Shown here: positions 21,173 to 28,684 of the stretch, in pieces
Layout of the letters: each line of letters opens with the position of its first letter
Position numbering within the stretch: position 1 is the first letter of the stretch
NCBI RefSeq assembly: GCF_002860205.1
Contig: NZ_PGVB01000028.1
Span: 1-36,749, forward strand
Reading direction: 5' to 3'
Length of the DNA: 36,749 bases
From: Bacillus sp. T33-2
Lineage (GTDB): Bacteria > Bacillota > Bacilli > Bacillales > Cytobacillaceae
Made by a program: the position numbers and the translations under genes
The notes under the pieces: model-generated
Database searches by the model: none
Seen by the model: only the letters and a program-made list of their open reading frames with translations
Told to the model about the DNA's origin: nothing

Positions 21173-21886
21173 ATGTTTTTGCTGGGTACTATTGTAAATG
21201 GATTATTAATAGTGGCAGGAACCCTGTTGGGGAAGCTGCTGCACCGGATACCAGAAGGAATGAAGACCACTGTCATGCATGGCATCGGCCTTGCTGTCAT
21301 CGTATTGGGTTTGCAGATGGGCTTTAAAAGTGCGAATTTCCTGATTGTCATCCTGAGCCTTGTGATTGGGGCAGCAATTGGTGAGCACTTTGCGCTGGAG
21401 GATAAATTAAATAGGCTGGGATTGTGGCTTGAAACAAAAATCGGGTCTTCTGGAGAGGGAAGCATATCCCAGGGGTTCGTAACTGCAACCCTTATTTTTG
21501 TAATTGGGGCAATGGCTATAATCGGCGCCCTAGACAGTGGCATAAGAGGGGATCACGATGTGCTTTATACAAAAGCGATAATCGACGGATTTACAGCACT
21601 AATCCTGACAACCACGCTAGGTGTTGGTGTTTTGTTTTCAGCCATCCCAGTCGTGCTTTACGAGGGAACGATTGCATTATTCGCCACGCAAATAGACCAG
21701 TTCATACCAAAACCGCTGATGGACAGTTTCATCTCTGAAGTAACTGCAACCGGAGGTGTGATGATTTTCGCGATAGGATTGAACTTGACAGGATTGATAA
21801 AAATCCGTGTAGCAAATCTGCTTCCGGGCATTCTGGTAACTGGTTTGCTCGTTACTGCCATTTATGGTTACCATTTATACTTTTAA
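21173..21886 (+). CDS. DUF554 family membrane protein
   Basis: A hydrophobic protein of about 237 residues with six or seven likely membrane segments. It begins MFLLGTIVNGLLIVAGTLLGK. The repeated small-residue stretches (VNGLLIVAGTLLG, VIGAAIGEHF, IGAMAIIGALDSGIRGDHDVLYTKAIIDGF) match the DUF554 (YdfK/YqgA) family. Its function is not known to me; transport is sometimes suggested. The ATG at 21173 lies 9 nt after AGGTG; the GTG at 21161 would overlap that ribosome-binding site and is less likely. It converges on yyaC, and a shared hairpin separates them. Confidence 0.85.
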   Translation: MFLLGTIVNGLLIVAGTLLGKLLHRIPEGMKTTVMHGIGLAVIVLGLQMGFKSANFLIVILSLVIGAAIGEHFALEDKLNRLGLWLETKIGSSGEGSISQGFVTATLIFVIGAMAIIGALDSGIRGDHDVLYTKAIIDGFTALILTTTLGVGVLFSAIPVVLYEGTIALFATQIDQFIPKPLMDSFISEVTATGGVMIFAIGLNLTGLIKIRVANLLPGILVTGLLVTAIYGYHLYF

Positions 21887-21891
21887 GCGCA

Positions 21892-21923
21892 AAGAGGAAG
21901 GATGTGTGATCCTTCCTCTTTTC
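21892..21923. terminator. terminator between convergent DUF554 gene and yyaC
   Basis: AAGAGGAAGGAT and ATCCTTCCTCTT form a perfect 12-bp stem with a 5-nt loop. T residues follow on the plus strand and a short T-run on the minus strand. It could serve both convergent genes. Confidence 0.8.
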
Positions 21924-21929
21924 CATATT

Positions 21930-22559
21930 TTAATTGGTGGTCGTTTGTTCCTGGCCGATTTCCAATTTAAGTTCAGGCCACGCTGGCTTCCTGGGAAACA
22001 TCAGGCTGGATTGATATATCCCGTTGGCAATTGTTTTAGCCATTTTGAGTACAAGGTTTAACCTTGTATTTTGTAAAACAAAAAATTCCATAAATCCACT
22101 GACATTTACAATGCCTGTAATATGAATATCTCCCACTTCAGGCAATTCTTTGTTCACGCCTGCTCCAGGCTTCACGGGACCGGAGCCGACCTGGATGGAA
22201 CCAACGCTTTTCAAGCGCCCGAGACAAGCATCTATCCCGATGATATATGGGTTAAAATGCTTGTTCTTGATTTCATTTAATTTGTCCTGGAGATTGACTG
22301 CGTGTATCGGGTCCTCAAGCGTGCCGTATATATAAAATGGGGAAATATTTTTTTCCTCGAGCAAGGTGCCGATCAGCGGGCCTAATGAATCACCGGTAGA
22401 GCGGTCAGTGCCGATGCAGACAAAGACAATTGGACGGCTGGTAAAGCCGGGGAGCAGGGAAATGATTTCTTCAGCAAGCCTGCCCGCTGCAAAGTCTTCC
22501 TCATGGTTGATTTTAACAGGTCCCCCTTTCCTGTCAAAAAGGTTCGCTTTCAAATTCAT
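21930..22559 (-). CDS. yyaC: spore protein YyaC (DUF1256)
   Basis: A 209-residue protein matching B. subtilis YyaC in size, sequence style and location next to spo0J. YyaC is a sporulation protein with a fold related to the germination protease; its substrate is unknown to me. Visible blocks are FVCIGTDRSTGDSLGPLIGTLL and IGIDACLGRLKSVGSIQVGSGPVKPGAGV. The start at 22559 has AAGGAGTGGAGCCG just before it. The frame stays open for 72 more codons, but that stretch is a dispersed intergenic repeat. It is the only minus-strand gene on this arm, which suits a gene expressed in sporulation rather than growth. I could not identify a sporulation promoter. Confidence 0.9.
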   Translation of the reverse strand: MNLKANLFDRKGGPVKINHEEDFAAGRLAEEIISLLPGFTSRPIVFVCIGTDRSTGDSLGPLIGTLLEEKNISPFYIYGTLEDPIHAVNLQDKLNEIKNKHFNPYIIGIDACLGRLKSVGSIQVGSGPVKPGAGVNKELPEVGDIHITGIVNVSGFMEFFVLQNTRLNLVLKMAKTIANGIYQSSLMFPRKPAWPELKLEIGQEQTTTN

Positions 22560-22612
22560 CGGCTCCACTCCTTGTTTATAAAAGTAACATACTGTAAATT
22601 TTTGTACTGGGA

Positions 22613-22731
22613 CAGGTGTCCAGCTTAAGCGCCAAGCCCCTCGGGTCAAAAGCTGTTTCTTTCCAGAAATCGGGATTCCCTGCAGGAACTGTCTTATGCC
22701 TGTCGGGGCGGAGTGAGGCGCTTCCGCTTTT
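22613..22731. repeat. dispersed structured intergenic repeat (Bacillus type)
   Basis: A roughly 120-bp sequence with AAGCGCC (22627-22633) pairing to GGCGCTT (22717-22723), and GCCCC (22636-22640) pairing to GGGGC (22705-22709). The motifs CCAGC, GCCCCTCGGGTCA, TTATGCCTGTCGGGGC and GAGGCGCTT resemble a repeat I recall from intergenic regions of many Bacillus and Geobacillus genomes. It lies upstream of yyaC and is not coding. Copy number elsewhere cannot be seen here. Confidence 0.75.
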
Positions 22732-22880
22732 TGATGTGTTAAACAGTATACGGAAAATTTTTGTAATCTATACATACCTGTAATCAGAAAAACCTAAACA
22801 GGGTATTTCGGCAGGGGGCAGCCAAACAGGTAGGTAAAAACAACTATATTCAAAGGAACTGTGATAAAGTCATGTAAGAA

Positions 22881-22947
22881 AACAAGGTTAAGACGGATGT
22901 TTGCCTGAAGCAAATTGTATTCCTTTCACATCCGCCTAAAACTTGTT
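22881..22947. repeat. nested inverted repeat upstream of mscS
   Basis: Three stems are nested: AACAAG (22881) with CTTGTT (22942), CGGATGT (22894) with ACATCCG (22928), and TTGC with GCAA around CTGAA (22901-22913). It lies about 40 bp upstream of the MscS-type channel gene. It is not followed by a T-run, so it is not a simple terminator. It could be a structured leader or a relic of a small mobile element. Confidence 0.55.
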
Positions 22948-22988
22948 AAAATAATTGTGTTTTAATTTGGTTATCGGCAGGTGATTTG

Positions 22989-23885
22989 ATGTCAAAAATA
23001 GAACAGACTATTAATAACATGGCAGACCAATTAATGAATGAGGATATCTGGCTGGCTATAGGCGAAGGCCTTTTAAAAATTTTAGCGATCATTTTAATTT
23101 CAGCATTGGCGATCCGCTTCGGGAAATTGGCGATTCGAAACTTTTTTAAAGTAAGAACCAGGGCTCCGCTGAGGATTTCGGAACGGCGGGAAGCAACGCT
23201 CATAAAACTGCTTGAAAATGTCCTCACATATGTAGTTTATTTTGTAACGATCATGACCATTCTTTCTGTGCTTACCATCAATGTTCAGGCAATGCTAGCC
23301 GGGGCTGGAATTGTGGGACTGGCAGTTGGATTTGGGGCCCAGAGCCTTGTCAAAGATGTCATTACTGGATTTTTCATCATTCTTGAAGATCAATTTTCAG
23401 TAGGCGATTATGTGAGGATCGGCCAGGCTGAAGGCACGGTTGAAGAAATAGGGTTAAGAACCAGCAAAATCAAGGGATTTACCGGGGAGCTTCATATCCT
23501 GCCGAATGGCACCATTACTGAAGTGACAAATTTTTCACTTCATAACAGTGTCGCGGTACTTGATATTGGCGTCTCCTATGAAAGCGACATTGAATATACT
23601 GAAAAAGTTTTGCAGGACCTTATTGAAAAGCTCCCTGAAAGATATGAAGAACTGGTAAAGCCTCCGGAGTTGTTGGGTGTACACAATTTTGGAGCGTCTG
23701 AGGTAGTGTTAAGAATTGTTGCAGAAACGCTGCCAATGAAACACTTTTATATCGGCCGGGTGCTCAGGAAGGAAATAAAGCTCTGTCTGGATGAACACGG
23801 CATTGAGATTCCATACCCGCGTCTTGTGATGTACTCAAGACAAGAAGAAAACCAGCAAAAACAAAAAGAAACTGGCGGGAATTAG
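22989..23885 (+). CDS. MscS-family mechanosensitive ion channel
   Basis: A 298-residue small-conductance mechanosensitive channel that would release solutes on hypoosmotic shock. It has an N-terminal membrane segment (about 20-40) and a second near 72-90. The pore-lining third segment is GAGIVGLAVGFGAQSLVKDVITG, with the alternating Gly and Ala typical of MscS. The beta domain follows (DQFSVGDYVRIGQAEGTVEEIGLRTSKI, then LPNGTITEVTNFS). The cytoplasmic vestibule has IPYPRLVMYS near the end. It resembles B. subtilis YkuT-type channels. The ATG at 22989 is 4 nt after AGGTGA; a TTG directly before it is an alternative. yyzM follows after 12 bp. Confidence 0.93.
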   Translation: MSKIEQTINNMADQLMNEDIWLAIGEGLLKILAIILISALAIRFGKLAIRNFFKVRTRAPLRISERREATLIKLLENVLTYVVYFVTIMTILSVLTINVQAMLAGAGIVGLAVGFGAQSLVKDVITGFFIILEDQFSVGDYVRIGQAEGTVEEIGLRTSKIKGFTGELHILPNGTITEVTNFSLHNSVAVLDIGVSYESDIEYTEKVLQDLIEKLPERYEELVKPPELLGVHNFGASEVVLRIVAETLPMKHFYIGRVLRKEIKLCLDEHGIEIPYPRLVMYSRQEENQQKQKETGGN

Positions 23886-23897
23886 GAGGAATGAAGG

Positions 23898-24095
23898 TTG
23901 GAACAGAAAGAATTTCAACTGAATGACATTGTTGAGATGAAAAAGCCACATCCGTGCGGGACGAACCGCTGGAAAATTATCCGCCTTGGTATGGATATCC
24001 GCATTAAATGTGAGGGCTGTGCCCATAGCGTGCTGATCCCACGGAAAGAATTCACCCGAAAAGTAAAGAAAATTTTGGAGAGGCAGGAGAATTGA
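23898..24095 (+). CDS. yyzM: DUF951 family protein YyzM
   Basis: A 65-residue protein with the pattern of the DUF951 family: LNDIVEMKKPHPCGTNRW then IRLGMDIRIKCEGC. Cys20, Cys38 and Cys41 suggest a small zinc-binding ribbon. Its function is unknown. The start is TTG, 8 nt after GGAGG. It lies 12 bp after the channel gene and matches the place of yyzM in B. subtilis. Confidence 0.88.
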   Translation: MEQKEFQLNDIVEMKKPHPCGTNRWKIIRLGMDIRIKCEGCAHSVLIPRKEFTRKVKKILERQEN

Positions 24096-24112
24096 TTCTG
24101 CTTCTTTTTTTT
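24083..24112 (+). terminator. possible weak terminator after yyzM
   Basis: AGAA and TTCT form the top of an imperfect stem (24083-24104, two mismatches), followed by eight T residues. It overlaps the end of yyzM. Confidence 0.4.
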
Positions 24113-24163
24113 GGCCGTTTGTATTATCCTTGATAAAAAAGAAATCCGGGGGATGAGGATAGA

Positions 24164-26176
24164 TTGGCAAAGGTATTTCATTCAGCTTGTCCGCTGAATT
24201 GCTGGGATAGCTGCGGCTTCCAGGTAACAGTCGAAGGCGGGAAAGTGGTAAAGGTGGAAGGTGACCCTGACCATCCGATTACAAAAGGAAAAATCTGCGG
24301 GCGTGGCCGGATGTTGGAAAAACGGGCCAATTCACAAGACCGCCTGTTACATCCACTGAAAAAAGTGAATGGAGAGTTCAGGCAGATTTCATGGAACGAG
24401 GCACTTGATGAAATTGGCGGAAAGATGGCATCGATAAAAGAGCAATACGGAACAACGGCCATCCTCCATAGCCACGATTACGCCAACAGCGGTTTACTGA
24501 CTAACCTGGACAGCCGCTTTTTCAACTGCTTTGGAGGCGTAACTGAATTAACCGGCTCCATTTGCTGGGGATCGGGGATAGAAGCACAAAATTGGGATTT
24601 TGGTGATGCATACAGCCATGCACCCGGGGATTTGGCCAACAGCAAGAATATAGTCATTTGGGGCAGGAATGTTGCGCGCACCAATATGCATCTATATCAG
24701 AATCTCCAAAATGTAAAAAAGAACTTCACAAAAATATATGTCATTGACCCGGTGTACAATGCCACGGCTAAACTGGCTGATGAATATATTACGATTAAGC
24801 CCGGTTTCGACGGGCTGCTGGCGGCTGGCATAATAAAAGAAATGTTACGGCTTAAATTAGAAGATAAAGAGTTTATTAAGAATTTTTCACTTGGGTTCAG
24901 TGATTTGGAACAATTGATCAATGGCATTTCTCTAACTGAGATAAGCAGCCTTTGTGAAGTTCCTGAAGCAGCGATTACAAATTTGGCCAGGATTTATGCC
25001 GACAGGCCTGTTGCAACAATAATGGGGCTTGGTATGCAGCGGTACAAGAATGGCGGAAATACGATCCGCCTGATTGATGCGCTGGTGGCTGTAAGCGGCA
25101 ATATCGGCATCCCAGGAGGCGGTGCCAATTATGCCAACAAGCAGGTCGGCCAAAGCTTCGATTTAAGTACACTGACGATTCCTGAACGCAGGCAGACATC
25201 CCGACAGTTTACCATGATGAAACAGGCGGAAGGAATTTTAAAGGCAGTAGACCCGGAAATCAAAATGATAATCGTGACCTGTGGAAACCCGCTTACCCAG
25301 GTTCCGGATACGAACAAAGTAAAAGTGGCTTTTTCAGCAGTCGATACACTCGTTGTCTTTGACCAGTTCATGACTGATACTGCACAGTTGGCTGACTATG
25401 TACTTCCGGTTGCCACTGCATTTGAAACCGAGGATATCTATTATTCTTCCATGTACCACCACTATGTGAACCATGGCCCCAAGCTTGTTGAACCGCCGGG
25501 TGAAGCAAAGACGGACGAGTGGATTTGGGCCGGGCTGGCAGAGCGGTTAGGGTTTGGCGAGGATTTCGTTTTCTCAAGGGAAGAGTGGCTGAAGCTGGGG
25601 ATGCAAAATTTAGAGACGCATGGCATCACCCTGGAAAAAATCAGGGCAGAGAAATTTCTCGAATTGCCTGTTGAAGCGATCCCGTGGAGCAACCGGAAAT
25701 TTAAGACACCAAGCGGCAAATATGAGTTCACTTCGTCCAAAGCATTGATTGCAGGCTTTGACGGGAAAATTAGCCTTTCGCTTCCAAGTGAGACGAAGTG
25801 GTCCAATCCTGAACTGGCTGAAAAATATCCGTACTCGCTCTTAACGATTCACCCGCTCAGGTCAAATCATTCCCAGCACTATCACCTGTTTGAGCAGCCG
25901 CCAAAGGTGAAAATAGAGGTTGCGTTAAGCGTTGCTGAAGAACATGGCCTGAAAGAACAGGATTATGTAAGAATCTGGAACGAGCGTGGGGAAATAAAAG
26001 GATATGTAACGATTCTGAAGAATGCACACCCTGGGACCATCAATATTGATGAAGGCATTTGGAGCAGGTTTGGCGGTCCGGTGAACATGCTGACTTCAAG
26101 CGATGAATCTGATAACCGTATGGGGAGCACCTTATATGATTGCCTTGTGAATATTGAAAAATTGAATCTATCCTGA
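24164..26176 (+). CDS. yyaE: molybdopterin-dependent oxidoreductase (YyaE-like)
   Basis: A 670-residue member of the DMSO reductase superfamily. The N-terminal iron-sulfur motif has Cys9, Cys13, Cys17 and Cys45 (ACPLNCWDSCGF, GKICGRG), suited to a [4Fe-4S] cluster. The bis-MGD-binding body contains GSICWGSGIEAQNWDFGD, whose Cys could be the molybdenum ligand. NPLTQVPDTNKV and DQFMTDTAQLADYVLP are typical later blocks. The C-terminal MGD-binding domain contains LLTIHPLRSNHSQHY. No twin-arginine signal is present, so the enzyme is probably cytoplasmic. The substrate is unknown. Start is TTG after GAGG. Size and place match B. subtilis yyaE, before yyaF (ychF); the symbol rests on that. Confidence 0.88.
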   Translation: MAKVFHSACPLNCWDSCGFQVTVEGGKVVKVEGDPDHPITKGKICGRGRMLEKRANSQDRLLHPLKKVNGEFRQISWNEALDEIGGKMASIKEQYGTTAILHSHDYANSGLLTNLDSRFFNCFGGVTELTGSICWGSGIEAQNWDFGDAYSHAPGDLANSKNIVIWGRNVARTNMHLYQNLQNVKKNFTKIYVIDPVYNATAKLADEYITIKPGFDGLLAAGIIKEMLRLKLEDKEFIKNFSLGFSDLEQLINGISLTEISSLCEVPEAAITNLARIYADRPVATIMGLGMQRYKNGGNTIRLIDALVAVSGNIGIPGGGANYANKQVGQSFDLSTLTIPERRQTSRQFTMMKQAEGILKAVDPEIKMIIVTCGNPLTQVPDTNKVKVAFSAVDTLVVFDQFMTDTAQLADYVLPVATAFETEDIYYSSMYHHYVNHGPKLVEPPGEAKTDEWIWAGLAERLGFGEDFVFSREEWLKLGMQNLETHGITLEKIRAEKFLELPVEAIPWSNRKFKTPSGKYEFTSSKALIAGFDGKISLSLPSETKWSNPELAEKYPYSLLTIHPLRSNHSQHYHLFEQPPKVKIEVALSVAEEHGLKEQDYVRIWNERGEIKGYVTILKNAHPGTINIDEGIWSRFGGPVNMLTSSDESDNRMGSTLYDCLVNIEKLNLS

Positions 26177-26181
26177 TATAG

Positions 26182-26210
26182 CTGCCGGGAACTATTTCCG
26201 GCAGTTTTTT
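26182..26210 (+). terminator. intrinsic terminator after the oxidoreductase gene
   Basis: CTGCCGG and CCGGCAG form a 7-bp stem with a 9-nt loop, followed by TTTTTT. Confidence 0.9.
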
Positions 26211-26248
26211 AGTTTTTTGCCCAAAAGCATCAAATGCGGCATGCACAC

Positions 26249-26277
26249 TTGTCTTTTTATGCCCTAATCTCTATAAT
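26249..26277 (+). promoter_or_regulatory. promoter of ychF
   Basis: TTGTCT (26249-26254) and a consensus TATAAT (26272-26277) are separated by 17 nt. It lies about 70 nt upstream of the ychF start and after the preceding terminator. Confidence 0.75.
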
Positions 26278-26347
26278 TGTGAGAGGCTAATTGGATCTAC
26301 ATTACAATAACGCTTTAAATAGATATTTTGATTGAGGAGTGACTTGG

Positions 26348-27448
26348 ATGGCTTTAACTGCAGGCATCGTCGGGCTTCCTAACGTTGGGAAATCGACTTT
26401 ATTTAACGCAATAACCCAGGCAGGGGCTGAATCTGCGAATTACCCATTTTGTACAATTGACCCGAATGTGGGGATAGTGGAAGTTCCTGACCATCGGCTG
26501 GCGAAATTAACTGAGCTGGTACAGCCAAAGAAAACTGTTCCTACGGCATTTGAGTTCACCGATATTGCCGGAATCGTAAAAGGGGCAAGCAAAGGCGAAG
26601 GACTTGGAAATAAGTTTTTATCCCATATCAGGGAAGTGGACGCGATTTGCCAGGTAGTCCGCTGTTTTGCGGATGATAATATTACACACGTGGCCGGTAA
26701 AGTCGATCCAATCTCCGATATAGAAACGATTAATCTCGAGTTGATCCTGGCAGATTTGGAATCAGTGGAAAAGCGGATTGGCCGCGTTGAAAAAATGGCG
26801 AAGCAAAAAGACAAGGATGCAATGTACGAACATGAAATCCTCGTCAAGCTGAAGGAAGCCTTCGAAGCGGAGAAACCGGCCAGGGCTGTAGAATTTACGG
26901 AAGAGCAAATGAAATTGGTCAAAGGACTTCATCTGCTCACCATCAAACCGATGCTGTATGTTGCCAATGTAAGTGAGGATGATGTGGCAGACCCGTCACA
27001 CAATGAATACGTCCAAAAAGTCCGCGGGTTCGCTGAACAAGATGGTGCTGAGGTCATTGTCATCTGTGCCAAGATTGAAGCTGAAATTGCCGAGCTTGAA
27101 GGGGAAGAAAAAGAAATGTTCCTTCAAGAGCTGGGCATTGAAGAGTCCGGCCTCGACCAATTGATCCGCTCTTCATACAGCCTGCTCGGGCTCGCCACTT
27201 ATTTCACTGCCGGTGTCCAGGAAGTAAGGGCATGGACCTTCCGCCGCGGGATGAGAGCACCCCAATGTGCCGGAATTATCCACTCGGACTTTGAAAGAGG
27301 TTTTATCCGTGCTGAAACGGTTCATTATGATGACCTTCTTGCAGCCGGATCGATGACGGCAGCCCGTGAAGCTGGCAAAGTTCGCCTTGAAGGAAAAGAG
27401 TACGAGGTAAAAGACGGAGATATCATCCATTTCCGATTCAACGTTTAA
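26348..27448 (+). CDS. ychF: redox-regulated ATPase YchF
   Basis: YchF (YyaF, EngD, OLA1 in eukaryotes), 366 residues, an Obg-type P-loop protein that prefers ATP and binds ribosomes. It begins MALTAGIVGLPNVGKSTLF with the G1 loop. DIAGIVKGASKGEGLGNKFL gives G3 and the Obg-like region. The G4 motif is NVSE rather than NKxD, the family hallmark of ATP preference. A coiled-coil insertion sits in the middle and a TGS domain at the C-terminus (ending DGDIIHFRFNV). The ATG at 26348 follows GAGGAG; an upstream GTG would only add three residues. It has its own promoter and terminator. Confidence 0.97.
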   Translation: MALTAGIVGLPNVGKSTLFNAITQAGAESANYPFCTIDPNVGIVEVPDHRLAKLTELVQPKKTVPTAFEFTDIAGIVKGASKGEGLGNKFLSHIREVDAICQVVRCFADDNITHVAGKVDPISDIETINLELILADLESVEKRIGRVEKMAKQKDKDAMYEHEILVKLKEAFEAEKPARAVEFTEEQMKLVKGLHLLTIKPMLYVANVSEDDVADPSHNEYVQKVRGFAEQDGAEVIVICAKIEAEIAELEGEEKEMFLQELGIEESGLDQLIRSSYSLLGLATYFTAGVQEVRAWTFRRGMRAPQCAGIIHSDFERGFIRAETVHYDDLLAAGSMTAAREAGKVRLEGKEYEVKDGDIIHFRFNV

Positions 27449-27453
27449 GGCCC

Positions 27454-27486
27454 AGTCCCTGCAGGAATCCTGCAGGGACTTTTTAT
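27454..27486 (+). terminator. intrinsic terminator after ychF
   Basis: AGTCCCTGCAGG and CCTGCAGGGACT form a perfect 12-bp stem with a 3-nt loop, followed by TTTTTATTTT. Confidence 0.93.
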
Positions 27487-27622
27487 TTTCATTTATCCCA
27501 ATTGTTGGCTGCCGTTAGCTTTTCAAATGAACGATTTCATCAAATATTTACATGTGTTTAACATTCATGAACATTACTTTTATTATAATGAACTCACATC
27601 ATTGTAAAGGGGATCTGATGAA

Positions 27623-28138
27623 ATGGAACGGACAAAAGCCTGGATTTCAAAGTATGGTGAGTCCTGGTTCTATACATGCAACCGCTGGCCTGATGTATAT
27701 GTTGATTTTTTCAAATGGATCACGCATCTTGGTGGGGCAAGAATCACCATCAGCCTTCAACTGGTTTTATTCTTCTTTGCGCCCCCTTCATTTCAGCCTG
27801 CAATAATCGCTTCTGGTCTGGCACTGGCTGTAAGTCATGTAATCATGGCTGCAATTAAAAAAACTGTCCGCCGAATCCGCCCTTATATTGCACTTCCAGA
27901 CGCCAAGGTCCATGGGCATTTATTCAAGGACCATTCGTTCCCATCTGGGCATTCAACGGCAATCTTTTCCCTCCTTGTCCCGTACATGGTTTATAGCCCG
28001 GGTTTGATACCGGTTTTATTTCCGGCAGCATGTCTTGTTGCTTTTTCAAGGGTCGTTCTCGGGGTACACTATCCATCAGATGTATTTGCCGGCGCGTTAT
28101 TAGGCTCTGTCACAGCAATCGCTTTTTGCAGTCTTTAA
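27623..28138 (+). CDS. PAP2-family membrane phosphatase
   Basis: A 171-residue integral membrane phosphatase with all three PAP2 motifs: KX6RP at K79-P87, PSGH at 107-110, and SRX5HX3D at S142-D153. The central His in PSGH and the His in motif three are the catalytic pair. Several hydrophobic segments flank them. Likely substrates are lipid phosphates such as undecaprenyl pyrophosphate or phosphatidic acid; the sequence does not decide which. The ATG at 27623 lies about 10 nt after AAGGGG. It sits alone between the ychF terminator and the rpsF promoter, a place where I do not recall a gene in B. subtilis. Confidence 0.93.
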   Translation: MERTKAWISKYGESWFYTCNRWPDVYVDFFKWITHLGGARITISLQLVLFFFAPPSFQPAIIASGLALAVSHVIMAAIKKTVRRIRPYIALPDAKVHGHLFKDHSFPSGHSTAIFSLLVPYMVYSPGLIPVLFPAACLVAFSRVVLGVHYPSDVFAGALLGSVTAIAFCSL

Positions 28139-28222
28139 ATTGGACAAAAATACGAACATATGTTACTATATTCTCGTGGCAAAATATTGTACATACCAGC
28201 CCATGAGATTTTTAATGTGTAA

Positions 28223-28251
28223 TTGCTTTTGAATGTATAATATGCTATAAT
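28223..28251 (+). promoter_or_regulatory. promoter of rpsF-ssb-rpsR
   Basis: TTGCTT (28223-28228), a 17-nt spacer and a consensus TATAAT (28246-28251). It lies about 75 nt upstream of rpsF, leaving room for a structured leader. Confidence 0.75.
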
Positions 28252-28277
28252 TTCAACTTGTGAGTAATGATTTATTG

Positions 28278-28316
28278 CTCCTTGCCCGTCCATCGGGCCG
28301 TCGAGACCAAAAGGAG
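28278..28316 (+). ncRNA. rpsF leader, candidate S6:S18-binding RNA
   Basis: CTCCTT (28278-28283) pairs with AAGGAG (28311-28316), the rpsF ribosome-binding site. Inside it GCCCG (28284-28288) pairs with CGGGC (28294-28298), leaving a 12-nt one-sided bulge that includes CCG. A leader of this kind bound by the S6:S18 complex is known upstream of rpsF in B. subtilis and other bacteria. Binding would stabilise the stem that hides the ribosome-binding site. Assigned from structure and place, not from a covariance search. Confidence 0.65.
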
Positions 28317-28325
28317 GTGACAGTG

Positions 28326-28613
28326 ATGAGAAAGTACGAAATCATGTACATCATCCGCCCAAACATTGAAGATGAAGCGAAGAAGGCACTTGTTGAGCGC
28401 TTTAACGGCATCTTAACTGACAATGGCGCGGAACTGACTGAAACGAAAGACTGGGGTAAGCGCCGTCTTGCGTATGAAATCAATGATTTCCGTGATGGCT
28501 ACTACCAGCTAGTATATGTTAATGCTGAACCTGCAGCAGTGGAAGAATTCTCCCGTCTTGCAAAAATCAGCGAAGACATCATCCGCCATATGGTAATTAA
28601 AGAAGAAGAATAA
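28326..28613 (+). CDS. rpsF: 30S ribosomal protein S6
   Basis: S6, 95 residues, beginning [22 protein letters not shown] and matching the family length. It pairs with S18 in the platform of the small subunit, and S18 is encoded two genes downstream. The start ATG follows AAGGAGGTGACAGTG. A longer frame from a GTG at 28260 runs through the leader hairpin and is not supported by the family. A parS site lies between this gene and ssb. Confidence 0.97.
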   Translation: MRKYEIMYIIRPNIEDEAKKALVERFNGILTDNGAELTETKDWGKRRLAYEINDFRDGYYQLVYVNAEPAAVEEFSRLAKISEDIIRHMVIKEEE

Positions 28614-28642
28614 ACCATTCTGATAAACTTTCGGCTTGAAAA

Positions 28643-28658
28643 TGTTTCACGTGGAACA
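28643..28658. promoter_or_regulatory. parS: parS site between rpsF and ssb
   Basis: TGTTTCACGTGGAACA is the exact reverse complement of the B. subtilis parS consensus. It is the second parS in the window, about 7.8 kb from the one in spo0J. It lies in the 71-bp rpsF-ssb gap, 12 bp before the ssb ribosome-binding site. Confidence 0.96.
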
Positions 28659-28684
28659 TTGCTGGAAGGAAGGAGTTGATTCTG

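Noticed and set aside
21986-21999. Possible Noc-binding site TTCCTGGGAAAC
   Set aside because: Only about 10 of 14 positions match the palindromic consensus ATTTCCCGGGAAAT, and it lies inside yyaC. A single degenerate match is too weak to call.
22560-22775. A 72-residue N-terminal extension of yyaC
   Set aside because: It translates a structured intergenic repeat. The ATG at 22559 has a strong ribosome-binding site and gives the YyaC family length.
28260-28325. A 22-residue N-terminal extension of S6 from a GTG
   Set aside because: It runs through the leader hairpin and the ribosome-binding site; the family starts at MRKYEI.
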